The notes: generated from the sequence alone by a model not told the origin. Positions 1 to 8,456 are shown, counted from the first letter of the stretch. The stretch is DNA of 64,000 nucleotides from JAPLJU01 sp036725345 (GCA_036725345.1 DAIMEJ010000008.1:1-64000); one strand, 5' to 3'. Translations and numbers: made by a program.

Positions 1-60
1 TATTGGAAATATGCTTAGTTAATTACCTTGACTCGAAACACAGTTGCTCAAAACTCAAAA

Positions 61-537
61 TTAGGGAGATTCTCTCTCGAGAATCTCCCGGTACGTGTCC
101 AGATACTCTTCTTTTCGATCTATCGCCAGGGCTTCTTCGACGGCCTTTTTTGCTTCGTCGATCCGCCCCTGCATCAAGAGGGCGTTGGCGAGATTGTTCA
201 TGACGTCGGGATTCGCTGGCGCCCGCTCGAGAGCACTCCGGAAAAAAATCTCTGACCGGCTGTAATCGCCGGCCTGGTAATAGAGGTTCCCCAGGTTGAA
301 ATAAGGCACCATCCACTCTTTCCGCTTTCCGGCAGCCTTCAGGTACTCCTTCTCCGCCAGGTCGTTGAGACCTTTCTCTTCGTAGATCACCCCGAGGTCG
401 TTGTGCTGCTCCGCCGTAAGCGTGTCTTCGAGAATGATGACCTGAGGCACCGTGCAGGACATCATCAGGCAGAGGAGCAAAAACAGAACGACCGTCAGCG
501 GTAGACCAAAAGGTATGTGGAACCTGCTTTTGTCCAT
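61..537 (-). CDS. TPR lipoprotein, second half of a split PA2778-type protein
   Basis: A 158-residue protein with an N-terminal hydrophobic segment ending in a lipobox-like LMMSC (about residues 24-28), so probably a lipoprotein. The remainder is two to three TPR units (for example LGVIYEEKGLNDLAEKEYLKAA and FNLGNLYYQAGDYSRSEIFF). TPRs mediate protein-protein contacts. Its start lies inside the 3' end of the C39-like peptidase gene (43-bp overlap), so the two are translationally coupled. In PA2778-family proteins, as I recall them, the cysteine-peptidase and TPR parts are one chain; here they are two ORFs. No specific partner is known. Confidence 0.75.
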   Translation of the reverse strand: MDKSRFHIPFGLPLTVVLFLLLCLMMSCTVPQVIILEDTLTAEQHNDLGVIYEEKGLNDLAEKEYLKAAGKRKEWMVPYFNLGNLYYQAGDYSRSEIFFRSALERAPANPDVMNNLANALLMQGRIDEAKKAVEEALAIDRKEEYLDTYREILERESP

Positions 538-980
538 AGTTTCTGAAATTCCGGATAGGGAAATCGCTGCGAAGCCCGGTATCCGTTGTGGGCGATGAAG
601 CCCCCATCGTCGTACCCGAAGATCACCAGGTAGTGGGTCCGGGAGACCATCCAGAAACCCCGGTCGACCAGTACGATGACAGGTGTCCCCCCGGAGACGG
701 CCGAACGGATATCCTCCAGCGTGCCTCTTCCTGAACGGGTTTTAAAACCGCGTTTGCGCGCGAAATTTTCCAGGTCGGTGATCAGGGCCCCTTTGAATTT
801 TTCGCAGTACGTGTCTTGACCGATGGTCTTCTGGTCGACGGTGTCGCCGTAAAAACTGAGGATGGAAGAAAGTGAAGCAGGACCGCAGTACTGCGAGTCC
901 TGCTTCACAAAGGGAACACCCTCGATGATGTGCGTCGCCGCCGTTGAGGCAATGAGTATGAAGAGAAGAAGGGACCTCAA
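495..980 (-). CDS. C39-like cysteine peptidase domain protein (PA2778 type)
   Basis: A 161-residue protein with an N-terminal signal-like segment and a papain-like C39 fold. The nucleophile region is QYCGPAS (Cys32, with Gln upstream), the His is in THYLVIFGYDD (about residue 115), and HNG follows near residue 130. It is probably exported, or faces the periplasm. Family C39 members cleave after double-glycine leaders, but the PA2778 branch has no established substrate. It sits 6 nt downstream of the PA2779-type gene and overlaps the TPR lipoprotein, giving a three-gene operon. The Cys and His are intact, so catalysis is plausible. Confidence 0.75.
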   Translation of the reverse strand: MRSLLLFILIASTAATHIIEGVPFVKQDSQYCGPASLSSILSFYGDTVDQKTIGQDTYCEKFKGALITDLENFARKRGFKTRSGRGTLEDIRSAVSGGTPVIVLVDRGFWMVSRTHYLVIFGYDDGGFIAHNGYRASQRFPYPEFQKLWTKAGSTYLLVYR

Positions 981-986
981 GGTTTG

Positions 987-1382
987 CTACTTGACGACGA
1001 TCTGCTTGTCCCAGAGTTTCAGGATCAGAATGACCAGGAGGATGATGACCAGGATCGCGATCACGATGCCGAGACCATCCCCGCCGACGAGCAGCTGGTC
1101 GGAAGCCTGGGCCAGCATGTGGATCTGTTCATCCGACATGCCCTGCAGTTTGTCCTTGATTTCCCCGGGGCTGAGTCCGTAGGCCTTGAATTTTTCGATC
1201 AGGATCTCATTTTCAAGAGCCCGTTGAATCTTCCCGACCTCTTCCCCTCTCAGCGTGGTTGCCATTTCCGGCGAGGAAGTGAGGGAAGAGACCATTCCGG
1301 CTACAGCCGGAGAAGTCATCATGAAGGTCAAGTAGACGGTTACGACAACAGCCAGCAATGGTTTCCTGAAACGTTTGATCAT
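987..1382 (-). CDS. PA2779 family small membrane protein
   Basis: A 131-residue protein with an N-terminal signal or TM segment (about 8-28), a polar middle containing an ESLT-like amphipathic region (LSPGEIKDKLQGMSDEQIHMLAQ), and a strongly hydrophobic C-terminal helix (about 104-124) followed by a short basic tail. This arrangement matches PA2779-type proteins, which are almost always found beside PA2778-type cysteine peptidases, as here. The start is preceded by AAGGAG at good spacing. It is the first gene of the three-gene minus-strand operon. The function is unknown; co-occurrence suggests it is a substrate or partner of the peptidase. Confidence 0.7.
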   Translation of the reverse strand: MIKRFRKPLLAVVVTVYLTFMMTSPAVAGMVSSLTSSPEMATTLRGEEVGKIQRALENEILIEKFKAYGLSPGEIKDKLQGMSDEQIHMLAQASDQLLVGGDGLGIVIAILVIILLVILILKLWDKQIVVK

Positions 1383-1963
1383 GACGCGCTCCTTGGAGAT
1401 TGGATTTTTGTAAAAACGCGCTCAATATTAACATCTGTTTCACGCATTTCAAACATTTTTTACATTCCTTCGTACCGTCTTCCATTCATGACGATTTATT
1501 CGGTATAACGCCTTCATTTCCGTCCAGTGCGGTTGAAACAACGCCGTCAAAAATACGGCGGGAATACGACCGGAAAAGCATACAGGGTCGGCTATTGGCC
1601 GGTATCCCGTCGGTTCAGGGCCTTATTGCCTGTGGTTCTCTTTTCTCTCATCCGGTGCTCTGAATACGCAACCCTTCCCGGATATTGGGGAATTGACTGT
1701 TGATAGGGAGGTTGCTTCACCGGAATATGTGGCACATTTTTCGCACTAAAGTCCGTGCGGAAGAGATCCGATATAAAAGATGGCAAAAAACATGAGTCGC
1801 TCGGCTAACTTCAGCACTTCAGGATAAACCGAAACCCCCTGACCGGGCGAACGGTTATACTATTCAGTGGAAGTGTAGACCAGAGACTCATGGGGCCGAC
1901 TGGGATACACGCGTCGTCAATGACGTCGGTATCCCGGTTGCCCTTTGCTCGGAGGTTGGGGAT
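1383..1963. other. Intergenic region with no recognised gene
   Basis: About 580 nt between the divergent PA2779-type gene and the small plus-strand ORF at 1964. No convincing coding sequence on either strand. A TATACT at 1856-1861 is a possible -10 box for the short plus-strand transcript, but no clear -35 accompanies it. Confidence 0.5.
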
Positions 1964-2038
1964 ATGATCGAATATGTTTTTGTGGTCCTGATCAGCTTTT
2001 CTGTTCTGGGTGCCTGGCTTTACGCCCTCATGGAATAG
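1964..2038 (+). CDS. Candidate 24-residue membrane microprotein
   Basis: A short ORF, MIEYVFVVLISFSVLGAWLY..., that is essentially one transmembrane helix with an acidic end at each side. It has a strong ribosome-binding site (GGAGGTTGGGG) 6-7 nt before the ATG and is followed 33 nt later by a rho-independent terminator. This makes a self-contained transcription unit of roughly 200-250 nt. It could instead be a small RNA in which the ORF is incidental. I do not recognise a family. Confidence 0.45.
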   Translation: MIEYVFVVLISFSVLGAWLYALME

Positions 2039-2070
2039 GTGCGGAACAGGCGAAAAAGGTCATGAATGGT

Positions 2071-2105
2071 CCGGCCCTTCGGTTTGAAGCGGCCGGCATT
2101 TTTTT
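2071..2105 (+). terminator. Rho-independent terminator
   Basis: CCGGCC+CTTC pairs with GAAG+GGCCGG (one bulged C), loop GGTTT, followed by a run of seven T. It lies directly after the 24-codon ORF, on the plus strand. Confidence 0.75.
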
Positions 2106-2131
2106 CCGCCCCGCCGGCCGCCCCCCGATTT

Positions 2132-2590
2132 CTACATCCACTGCATGAAGTGCTCTTCGTATTCCTTCTCCAGAGTTTCCTTGTGGCATCTTTCCTCGTC
2201 GGTCAGCTTCGCGAAGGCGCCGGCGAGCTTCGTACCCTTGTAGTTTTTCAGGAGTTCCCGGTAGAAATCGTAGGAAAGCTTCTCCATCTGCATCGCGAAC
2301 ATCATCACGTCCTGGGGGTCGCTGTCCGGTTTCAGCTCCCGCTCGACCATGTAGTCCGTCAGCTTCATGTCCGCCACTTCGCACTTCCCGCCGACGTTGT
2401 GCATCTTCTGGGTCTTGAGGGCTTCCTCCAGAATCTTCCGGTGGCCTTCCTCCTGGTCCGCCAGCTCGCCGAGCAGTTTCCTGGCGGCCGGGTCCTTGAC
2501 CTTTTTCTGGAACATGAGATAGAGCTTGTTTGATTTTTTCTCCTTCCCGATGGCGAACTTGAGAACATCGTCGAGCGTTTTGAACTTCAT
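2132..2590 (-). CDS. Ferritin-like diiron protein (rubrerythrin-type, no rubredoxin)
   Basis: 152 residues from an ATG preceded by AAGGAGG at ideal spacing. It is a four-helix ferritin-like protein with paired helices carrying E and ExxH motifs: ELADQEEGHRKILEEAL in the first half, and MEKLSYDFYREL plus LTDEERCHKETLEKEYEEHF in the second. These are the usual diiron ligands of the ferritin/rubrerythrin superfamily. There is no C-terminal rubredoxin domain. Such proteins act in peroxide or oxygen detoxification or iron handling in anaerobes. It stands as a single gene, downstream of and in the same direction as the sugar dehydrogenase. Confidence 0.8.
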   Translation of the reverse strand: MKFKTLDDVLKFAIGKEKKSNKLYLMFQKKVKDPAARKLLGELADQEEGHRKILEEALKTQKMHNVGGKCEVADMKLTDYMVERELKPDSDPQDVMMFAMQMEKLSYDFYRELLKNYKGTKLAGAFAKLTDEERCHKETLEKEYEEHFMQWM

Positions 2591-2624
2591 AAGTACCTCC
2601 TTGAACGGGATTTGGGAATAAGCT

Positions 2625-3797
2625 TCACTGCGAACGGGGTGGGGGCTGCCGGTACGTGATCCGGTAGATGGCGTTCGCGCGGTCATCCGAAACGAGCAGG
2701 GAGCCGTCGGGCATCACGAGAAGGTCGACGGGGCGGCCCCAGGCCATGAAACCCTCCAGCCAGCCCTGGGCGAAAACCTCGTACGTCACCGCGCCGTCTT
2801 CCTTCAGTCTCACGAGCGTTATGCGATAACCGACGGGCGTGCTTCTGTTCCACGATCCGTGCTCGGCGATAAAAATCTGGTTCTCGTACTCCGGCGGGAA
2901 CATTTTCCCCCGGTAGAAGCGCATGCCGAGGGCCGCCACGTGGGCTCCGAGCTGAATGGCCGGCGTCTTGAACTCTTCACAGCTTTTCTTTTTTCCGAAA
3001 TCCGGATCGGAAATGGTCCCGCCGTGACAGTAAGGAAAACCGAAATGGAGACCCTTCCGGGGGGCATGGTTCAGCTCGTCGGGCGGCAGCTCGTCACCCA
3101 TCCAGTCCCGGCCGTTGTCCGTGAACCACAATTCTCCCGTACCGGGGTGCCAGTCGAAGCCGACTGTGTTTCGAACACCCGCGGCGTACACCTCCAGGCC
3201 GGAACCGTCGGGTTGCATCCTCATGATCGTGGCGTAGGAAATGTCGGTCTGCTCGCAGACGTTGCAGGGCGCCCCCACGGGAATGTAGAGCATGCCGTCG
3301 GGGCCGAAGGCTATGTATTTCCATCCGTGGTGCCTGTCTTTCGGAAACTGGCTGCTCACCACAACGGGATTCGGAGGGTTACGGAGACGGGTCTCGATGC
3401 CGTCGTAGCGGAGGATCCGGCTGACCTCGGCGACGTAGAGAGCGCCGTCCCGGAACGCGACACCATTGGGCATGTTGAGTCCTTTCGCGATGGTGAGGAC
3501 TTCGTCGGCCACGTGATCGCCGTTGCGATCGATGACGGCATAGACCCTGCCCGCTCCCCGCGTTCCCACGAAGAGGACCCCCCCGGGGCTCATCACCATC
3601 GATCGGGCGTTCTTGACATTCTGCGCGTAGAGCTTCATTTCGAATCCGGGCGGCATCTTGACTCGGTCCGGATGGGGACCTCGGCCCTTGATGGCAGGGA
3701 GAAACGCCAGCAGGAAGGGCAGAAGGGCGAGCAGAGCAACCATGACAAACCGCATGCCCTCCGCACAGGCAAAGGAATTGTATTTAGACAGGTTCAT
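2625..3797 (-). CDS. PQQ-dependent sugar dehydrogenase family protein (sorbosone dehydrogenase-like)
   Basis: A 390-residue protein with an N-terminal membrane or signal segment (about 15-33) and a six-bladed beta-propeller of the soluble glucose/sorbosone dehydrogenase type. Recognisable pieces are PPGFEMKLYAQNV, FVGTRGAGRVYAV, NGVAFRDGALYVAEV, HGWKYIAFGPDGMLYIPVG, RNTVGFDWHPGTGELWFTDN and MAWGRPVDLLVMPDGSLLVSDD. The family oxidises aldose sugars or aldehydes with PQQ in the periplasm. Many environmental homologues have no known substrate, and PQQ use is not proven. The start at 3797 was chosen for its GGGGGGAGAG ribosome-binding site; a second Met lies 14 codons later. Confidence 0.8.
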   Translation of the reverse strand: MNLSKYNSFACAEGMRFVMVALLALLPFLLAFLPAIKGRGPHPDRVKMPPGFEMKLYAQNVKNARSMVMSPGGVLFVGTRGAGRVYAVIDRNGDHVADEVLTIAKGLNMPNGVAFRDGALYVAEVSRILRYDGIETRLRNPPNPVVVSSQFPKDRHHGWKYIAFGPDGMLYIPVGAPCNVCEQTDISYATIMRMQPDGSGLEVYAAGVRNTVGFDWHPGTGELWFTDNGRDWMGDELPPDELNHAPRKGLHFGFPYCHGGTISDPDFGKKKSCEEFKTPAIQLGAHVAALGMRFYRGKMFPPEYENQIFIAEHGSWNRSTPVGYRITLVRLKEDGAVTYEVFAQGWLEGFMAWGRPVDLLVMPDGSLLVSDDRANAIYRITYRQPPPRSQ

Positions 3798-3963
3798 CTC
3801 TCCCCCCCGGAACAGACGCTTCATCGTGCTTCGGAAATTCCGGTGAATGAAAACGCTATTTGTGAAATTATATCCGGTAATGGTATAAATCACAATAGTT
3901 ACCGTGCATCATGGACAACTCTTTCCCGGGGTGAAAGTTAGTATTCCGGGAGCGGTCGCAGCT

Positions 3964-4704
3964 ATGTATGATCCCGTCAGGAAAGCAGAAGAAACATTGC
4001 GGGTCGTTTGCCGGGGTGATTCGCGCAAATACTACCGTTTCAGGGCGGCGAGGTTCTACGGCGGTATCGCCACGGCGGACTGTGTCGGCTGCTGCTTGCG
4101 CTGCCTTTTCTGCTGGGCCTGGGACGAGGCTGTGACGCCCGGGACTTCGGGTCAGTTCTGTTCGCCCGCCGAGGTATCCGGGAAGCTTTTAGGCATCGCC
4201 CGCAAGAAAGACTTCAGGCGGCTTCGTATCAGCGGAAACGAGCCCACCCTTGCCAGGGGTCACCTCATCCGCGTGCTGGAGCACATTCCGCCCCGTTACG
4301 AGTTTATTCTCGAGACAAACGGGATCCTCATCGGGAACGACCCGTCATACGCCAGAGATCTCGCGCGATTCCCCTCTCTGCTGGTCAGGGTAAGCCTCAA
4401 AGGAATGAACGAGGAGGAGTTTTCGCGACTGACCGGAGCGGAACCGGGTGCGTTCCTGCTGCAGATCAAGGCTCTGGAAAATCTTATCGAGGCGGGTGCC
4501 CGGGCCTATCCCGCCGTCATGGCAAGTTTCTCGACGGCCGAAAATGTTCGAAAACTTCAGAAAAGACTGGCAGCTGTCGGTTTCGACGAGATGGAGGTCG
4601 AGGAGCTGGTTCTTTACGGAAACGCGGAAAAAAGGCTGAGAAAGGCCGGCATCAACGATACGGTGGGCTATGACCCGTCGGATATTCCGCCGGAGCAGGT
4701 GTGA
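3964..4704 (+). CDS. Radical SAM protein with AmmeMemoRadiSam-like Cys cluster
   Basis: About 246 residues from the ATG at 3964; an upstream GTG at 3904 is also in frame. A CX3CX2C radical-SAM motif sits in a Cys-dense stretch, DCVGCCLRCLFCW, which should bind the 4Fe-4S cluster that reduces S-adenosylmethionine. A GNEPTLA-like motif (the usual GGEP position), an ETNG and an RVSLKGMNEEEFSRLTG segment follow the expected order of the barrel. The overall look is of archaeal/bacterial pyruvate-formate-lyase-activating-enzyme-like proteins. The substrate is unknown. It is alone, convergent with the FlgC-like gene. Confidence 0.75.
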   Translation: MYDPVRKAEETLRVVCRGDSRKYYRFRAARFYGGIATADCVGCCLRCLFCWAWDEAVTPGTSGQFCSPAEVSGKLLGIARKKDFRRLRISGNEPTLARGHLIRVLEHIPPRYEFILETNGILIGNDPSYARDLARFPSLLVRVSLKGMNEEEFSRLTGAEPGAFLLQIKALENLIEAGARAYPAVMASFSTAENVRKLQKRLAAVGFDEMEVEELVLYGNAEKRLRKAGINDTVGYDPSDIPPEQV

Positions 4705-4746
4705 CGGCGCGGTGCGATAGATGTTCTTGATGCGGGAAACCGGTTT

Positions 4747-5097
4747 TCAAACCTTGATGTCGATAAGGCTTTTTTGCATTTCCTCCCCGGTCTTGAGGGT
4801 CTTGAGGTTGGCGCTGAGGGTATACCGCGTGATGATGAGGTTGACCATCTCCTCTTCCAGGGAGACATTGGATGTTTCCCGATAAGCCGTCTCGCCGTCC
4901 GTCGGCGGCACGGGTTCGCCCGGCGTGTCAATCGTGCTGATCGATACCTTGACCCCGCCCGGTGCCGATTCCTGAATATCGACGCGGCTTTTCTTGAAAC
5001 CGTCCGTGTTGGTGTTGGCAATGTTGTTCGCCGTTGCGTCCAGTTTGGTGAACAGCGCCCTGATGGCCGAAAGGGCGATGCCGAAGGCAGGCGACAT
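4747..5097 (-). CDS. Orphan flagellar rod-like protein (FlgC/FlgG type)
   Basis: 116 residues. The N-terminus has the flagellar basal-body rod signature LDATANNIANTNTDGFKKSRVD (about 18-40), and the C-terminus has the matching coiled motif NVSLEEEMVNLIITRYTLSANLKTL. These two ends pack together in axial flagellar proteins. The protein is short relative to FlgC (about 135-150) and no other flagellar gene is in the window, so it is an orphan. It may be a divergent rod protein or may have been recruited for another role. Confidence 0.75.
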   Translation of the reverse strand: MSPAFGIALSAIRALFTKLDATANNIANTNTDGFKKSRVDIQESAPGGVKVSISTIDTPGEPVPPTDGETAYRETSNVSLEEEMVNLIITRYTLSANLKTLKTGEEMQKSLIDIKV

Positions 5098-5275
5098 GAT
5101 TCATCCTCACAGGTTTTTCCGATAGATCATCGGTAGATAACGAACAAACTTGAGTTTTTTGGGGTGCTTGCCCGGCTCGTTTGCCCACGTGAAGCAGCTT
5201 TCCGGTGTTTTTTGACAGGCCGTTTGTGCTAAGAATGTGACGATATCCCGGTCTGGGGAGGGGTTACCGTTGGAT

Positions 5276-5833
5276 ATGGAGATCTTCAGGCGGTTGGCCT
5301 CGCGCAGTTACAGCGACGCCCAGCGCTTTCTCGCCGTTGTTTTACAGGGGTTTCTTTTCGGGGTCCTGGGTCCCTTCGCTGTCCTTTGTCTTTCCCTGTT
5401 TTTGGATCGCAGGCTGGGATTCACGGGATTTCGGGGGGAGACGATGGCAATTGTGATTGGCCTTCTCTTCGTCGTCGAGGGGTTTGCCTTCGCTGCCTGG
5501 GCGGTCGCGACCCAGTACAGGAACGGAAAGGGGACGCCCTCTCCCTTGATGCCGACCCAGAGGCTTTTGGTGGATGGACCCTTCGCCCTCTGCAGGAATC
5601 CCATGGCCTTCGGCACTTTCTTTTTCTATCTGGGAGTGAGCCTGCTGGCCGGTTCCCCGATGGCTGTCGCCATGACGATCTCTCTTTTCTCTTTGCTGGT
5701 GATTTACATCCTGAAAATCGAGGAGAAGGAGCTGGAACTCCGTTTCGGGCGGGCTTATGTGGATTACAGGCGCAGGACCTCCTTTATCATCCCCCGCCGG
5801 CCGAAGGGTGATGCAGGCGGTGATCTTCCGTGA
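5276..5833 (+). CDS. Isoprenylcysteine carboxyl methyltransferase-like membrane protein
   Basis: About 185 residues with four to five transmembrane helices and the C-terminal signature of the ICMT/phospholipid methyltransferase family: LCRNPMAFG followed by EEKELELRFGRAYVDYRRRTSFIIP. The conserved Glu/Arg/Tyr of this tail bind SAM in related enzymes. Bacterial members have mostly unknown small-molecule or lipid substrates. The start is uncertain: the ATG at 5276 is used, but a TTG at 5270 has better spacing from GGGGAGGGG, and GTG at 5237 is in frame. It ends 18 nt before the convergent disulfide reductase. Confidence 0.75.
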   Translation: MEIFRRLASRSYSDAQRFLAVVLQGFLFGVLGPFAVLCLSLFLDRRLGFTGFRGETMAIVIGLLFVVEGFAFAAWAVATQYRNGKGTPSPLMPTQRLLVDGPFALCRNPMAFGTFFFYLGVSLLAGSPMAVAMTISLFSLLVIYILKIEEKELELRFGRAYVDYRRRTSFIIPRRPKGDAGGDLP

Positions 5834-5851
5834 AGGGCCTTGGCGTCATCG

Positions 5852-7207
5852 TCACAGGGCATCGGCGGCCTTGCGGGCCGCGACGATGACGGGGTCCCAC
5901 ACGGGCGAGTAGGGCGGCGCGTAGCTCAGGTCAAGATCGATCATGTCGAGGACAGTGAATTCCGCGTGCAGGGAGGTGGCGAGAACATCAATACGCTTGG
6001 CGGCGCCCTCGACACCGACGATCTGCCCGCCCAGGAGCCTTCCGCACCCCTTCTCGGCGAGAACCTTGACGGTGACCGTCCCCGCGTTGGGGTAGTAATG
6101 CGCGCGCGTCATGCTCTCGATCCGGCCTGTCACATATTGAAGGCCCAGTGCCCGGATTTCCCTTTCCTGAAGACCCGTTCGCGCGACCTCCACGGAGCAG
6201 ATCTTGCTGACGGCCGTGCCTACCACCCCCCGGAATGTGGCGTATTCACCCCCGATGTTGATGCCGGCCACGCGCCCCTGCTTGTTGGCAATGGTCCCCA
6301 GGGCGAAGTGAACGGGTCTTCGGCTCACCAGATGGAATGACTCGGCGCAATCACCGCCGGCCCAGACGCCCTCAATCGAGGTCTGCATCCGGTCGTTGAC
6401 CTTTATCGCGTCCCTCACGCCGAGAGGGATACCCGCTTGCCCGGCAAGGGCGGTATTGGGGCGGACGCCGAGGCCGGTGATGACGATATCGGCTGGGACG
6501 GACCGCCGGTCCGTGACCACGGCGGTCACCTTTCCTTCTCTGGCGTCGAAGCTCTCCAGCGATTCATTCCGGTAGAGCTTCACGCCTATCTTCAACAGGG
6601 CATCGGAAACGAGGGCGCCCATGTCGGGATCGAGAGTGCCCATGACCTGCTCGGATCGTTCGACGAGGGAGACGTCCATTCCCCGCATGATAAAGGCCTC
6701 CGCCATTTCGAGACCGATGTAGCCCCCGCCCACAATGACGGCGCGGCGGGGCTTTTCCTCATCCACCACCCGCCGGACCTCCACCCCGCTCTGCAGGGTG
6801 TGAACGCCGTAGATCCCCTTGGCATCCGCACCCGGCACGTCCGGGTAGGCCGGTAGGGCGCCGGTGGCGATCATGAGGATGTCGAAGGGTTGCCAGAGTT
6901 CTTTTCGCTCCCGGAGGTCCCTGACGTGAACCCGGCGATTCTTGATGTCGATTTCCGTGACCTCGTGAAGGATACGGGCGTCGATGTTTCTCTCTTTCCG
7001 GAATTCTTCAGGCGTCATGACAACGAGGGACTCCAGGTCGTCGACGACACGGCCGACGTAATAAGGGATGCTTCAGGCCGAATAGGATGTATGCGGGCTG
7101 CGTTCGAAAACGACAATCTCAAGTTCTTTCCGGTAACGCCGGGCCTGCGAAGCCGCGGTCATTCCGGCCGCATCCCCCCCGATGACGACAAGTCGTTCTT
7201 TGTTCAT
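5852..7207 (-). CDS. Putative selenocysteine-containing CoA-disulfide reductase/NADH oxidase-like flavoprotein
   Basis: Read through one in-frame TGA (7073-7075), this is a 451-residue FAD/NAD(P)-dependent disulfide oxidoreductase. The N-terminus MNKERLVVIGGDAAGMTAAS carries the FAD-binding GxGxxG-like motif, VGGGYIGLEMAEAF binds NAD(P)H, and VWAGGDCAE is the second FAD motif. The TGA is codon 45, in SYSA-TGA-SIPYYVG, exactly where family members have the redox Cys of the SFxxCG(I)PY motif (C43 in CoA-disulfide reductase). Everything after it stays in frame and conserved. The family reduces CoA disulfide, or O2 via a Cys sulfenate; here selenium would replace sulfur. Start: ATG after AAGGAGATGC (the minus-strand reading of gcatctcctt). 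A nonsense mutation is the alternative. Confidence 0.75.
7039..7058 (-). promoter_or_regulatory. Candidate bacterial SECIS hairpin for U45
   Basis: In the mRNA a 7-bp stem (CGUCGGC with GUCGACG, including one G-U pair) closes a CGUGUC loop that begins 21 nt after the UGA. A G is at loop position 2. These parameters fit the published bacterial SECIS pattern of a stem-loop just 3' of the UGA with a G early in the apical loop. Confidence 0.6.
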
Positions 7208-7471
7208 GTTTTTTTTGCATCTCCTTCGAGATTTGTCTCCGGGCAGTCTGCCCGGTCGGCTTTTTATCATGTTATAGGGGTTTAATCTTCGCGATCAATC
7301 AAAATTTATCGTTAAACCCGGGGTGGAGCCGCACATTCGTTTATCGAAAAGGCTGTTTGAGCCGAACCAGGGCCTTTATCCTGCCGTGAGGGATCCTTGT
7401 AAAGCAGGCGGCCGAGTCCGAGGGACAGAGCCGCTTCAAATCGAAGCGAATTTTTTTAGTGGACTGGACTG

Positions 7472-7951
7472 CTATGGGGACTTCAGGAACCGCGCAAACA
7501 GTATGTACCTCTTGCCGAGATTCTCCATGCGTCTTCGGATGTCGACCCGGTCGGTTTTTTCGATATCGTAGAGTTCCGGCAGGAGCTTGAGCTGCTCGAT
7601 GTGGAAGAGGATGCGCCTCAGGATACCTTCGCAATCCAGGCCGGTGTAACTTTTCAGAAAAGGGGTGTTCGCGGTCATCTTTTCCGTGACGCTCCCCTTC
7701 TTGAGCCGCCGGAAGTCGAAGCCCTCGTCGAAGGCCCTGGCGAGACGTTCTGTTTTCAGGTGTCTGATCACCTTCCCGGCGTCGGCTTTACGGTCCAGGT
7801 AGTGATCGAGGATAAGGCTCGTGTTGAACTGCGCCTCGTAGAGGATCTGGTTTTTTACCCCCTTCGTCTTCTTTCTGGCCTCTATGAGAACCCGGATGAT
7901 GCTTTCGCTGTCTTTGCCTATCCCGAAGAGATCCTTGATGATATTCAACAT
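7472..7951 (-). CDS. Conserved hypothetical protein, all-helical
   Basis: A 159-residue, charged, predicted all-alpha soluble protein with no signal peptide or TM segment and no motif I can assign. It has a helical N-terminus (IIKDLFGIGKDSESIIRVLIEARKK), a central HYLDRKADAGKVIRHLKTERLARAFDEGF, and a basic C-terminus. It lies 37 nt downstream of the RuvC-like gene on the same strand, so they are probably co-transcribed. Codon use resembles its neighbours. The ribosome-binding site is weak. Confidence 0.6.
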   Translation of the reverse strand: MLNIIKDLFGIGKDSESIIRVLIEARKKTKGVKNQILYEAQFNTSLILDHYLDRKADAGKVIRHLKTERLARAFDEGFDFRRLKKGSVTEKMTANTPFLKSYTGLDCEGILRRILFHIEQLKLLPELYDIEKTDRVDIRRRMENLGKRYILFARFLKSP

Positions 7952-7988
7952 TTCCGTTGCACCTGGGTGATGGTCGTTGCGGGGGGAC

Positions 7989-8456
7989 TCACTGCCGCAG
8001 GGCCTGCGGTAGGCGGTCGAGCCACCCCAGCTGGAGGGCTCCCCAGAGGCCGATGAGAATCGCCTCCGCCGTGTGATGCCTCAATGACTTGAGAAGCCGG
8101 ATCCCGGACCATTCGATGATCTTCCGGGCGAGGTCTTTGGAGCGGTTTTTCGCCTCCGTGCCGCTTCTCTGCTCGCGGGGGTAAAGGATGAGCCGGCGCC
8201 AGGTCTCGGCGCTGACCCGCCGCACGGTGACACCCCGCCGCGAAGCCTCCCGTTCCCAGAGGTCTGCGATGTCACCGCCACCCTCGATGAGCACAAGCTC
8301 GAGATCGGGGATGCTTTCGACCAGGCCGTGAATGGCGCGCCTCAGACGGGTCATGTTTCCGTAGTTCTGCGAACGGTACCATCGCAGTTTTCCGCACCGG
8401 TCGTAGAGTGCAAGACCCGTCGTCAGGCCTAAATCAACAGCCAGCAGAGCGCCCAT
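7989..8456 (-). CDS. RuvC/RNase H-fold nuclease-like protein
   Basis: 155 residues. It opens with LLAVDLGLTTGLALYD, a first-strand Asp motif of the RNase H/RuvC fold. LVLIEGGGD supplies an acidic residue on strand 4, and HHTAEAILIGLWG resembles the C-terminal HxxDA helix of RuvC resolvases, with Glu in place of Asp. A nuclease acting on branched or structured nucleic acid is plausible, but many such small proteins are uncharacterised. It pairs with the downstream helical protein (37-nt gap). Confidence 0.55.
   Translation of the reverse strand: MGALLAVDLGLTTGLALYDRCGKLRWYRSQNYGNMTRLRRAIHGLVESIPDLELVLIEGGGDIADLWEREASRRGVTVRRVSAETWRRLILYPREQRSGTEAKNRSKDLARKIIEWSGIRLLKSLRHHTAEAILIGLWGALQLGWLDRLPQALRQ

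Noticed and set aside
495..497. TGA ending the C39-like gene as a Sec codon leading into the TPR part
   Set aside because: Reading on gives a short unrelated stretch and another stop; the TPR gene is in a different frame with its own start and lipobox.
4702..4704. Readthrough of the TGA ending the radical SAM gene
   Set aside because: The following frame runs antisense through the flagellar-like gene and has no family similarity.
7380..7445. tRNA-like stretch with CCGCTTCAAATCG
   Set aside because: No acceptor stem or anticodon arm could be folded by eye; no CCA end.
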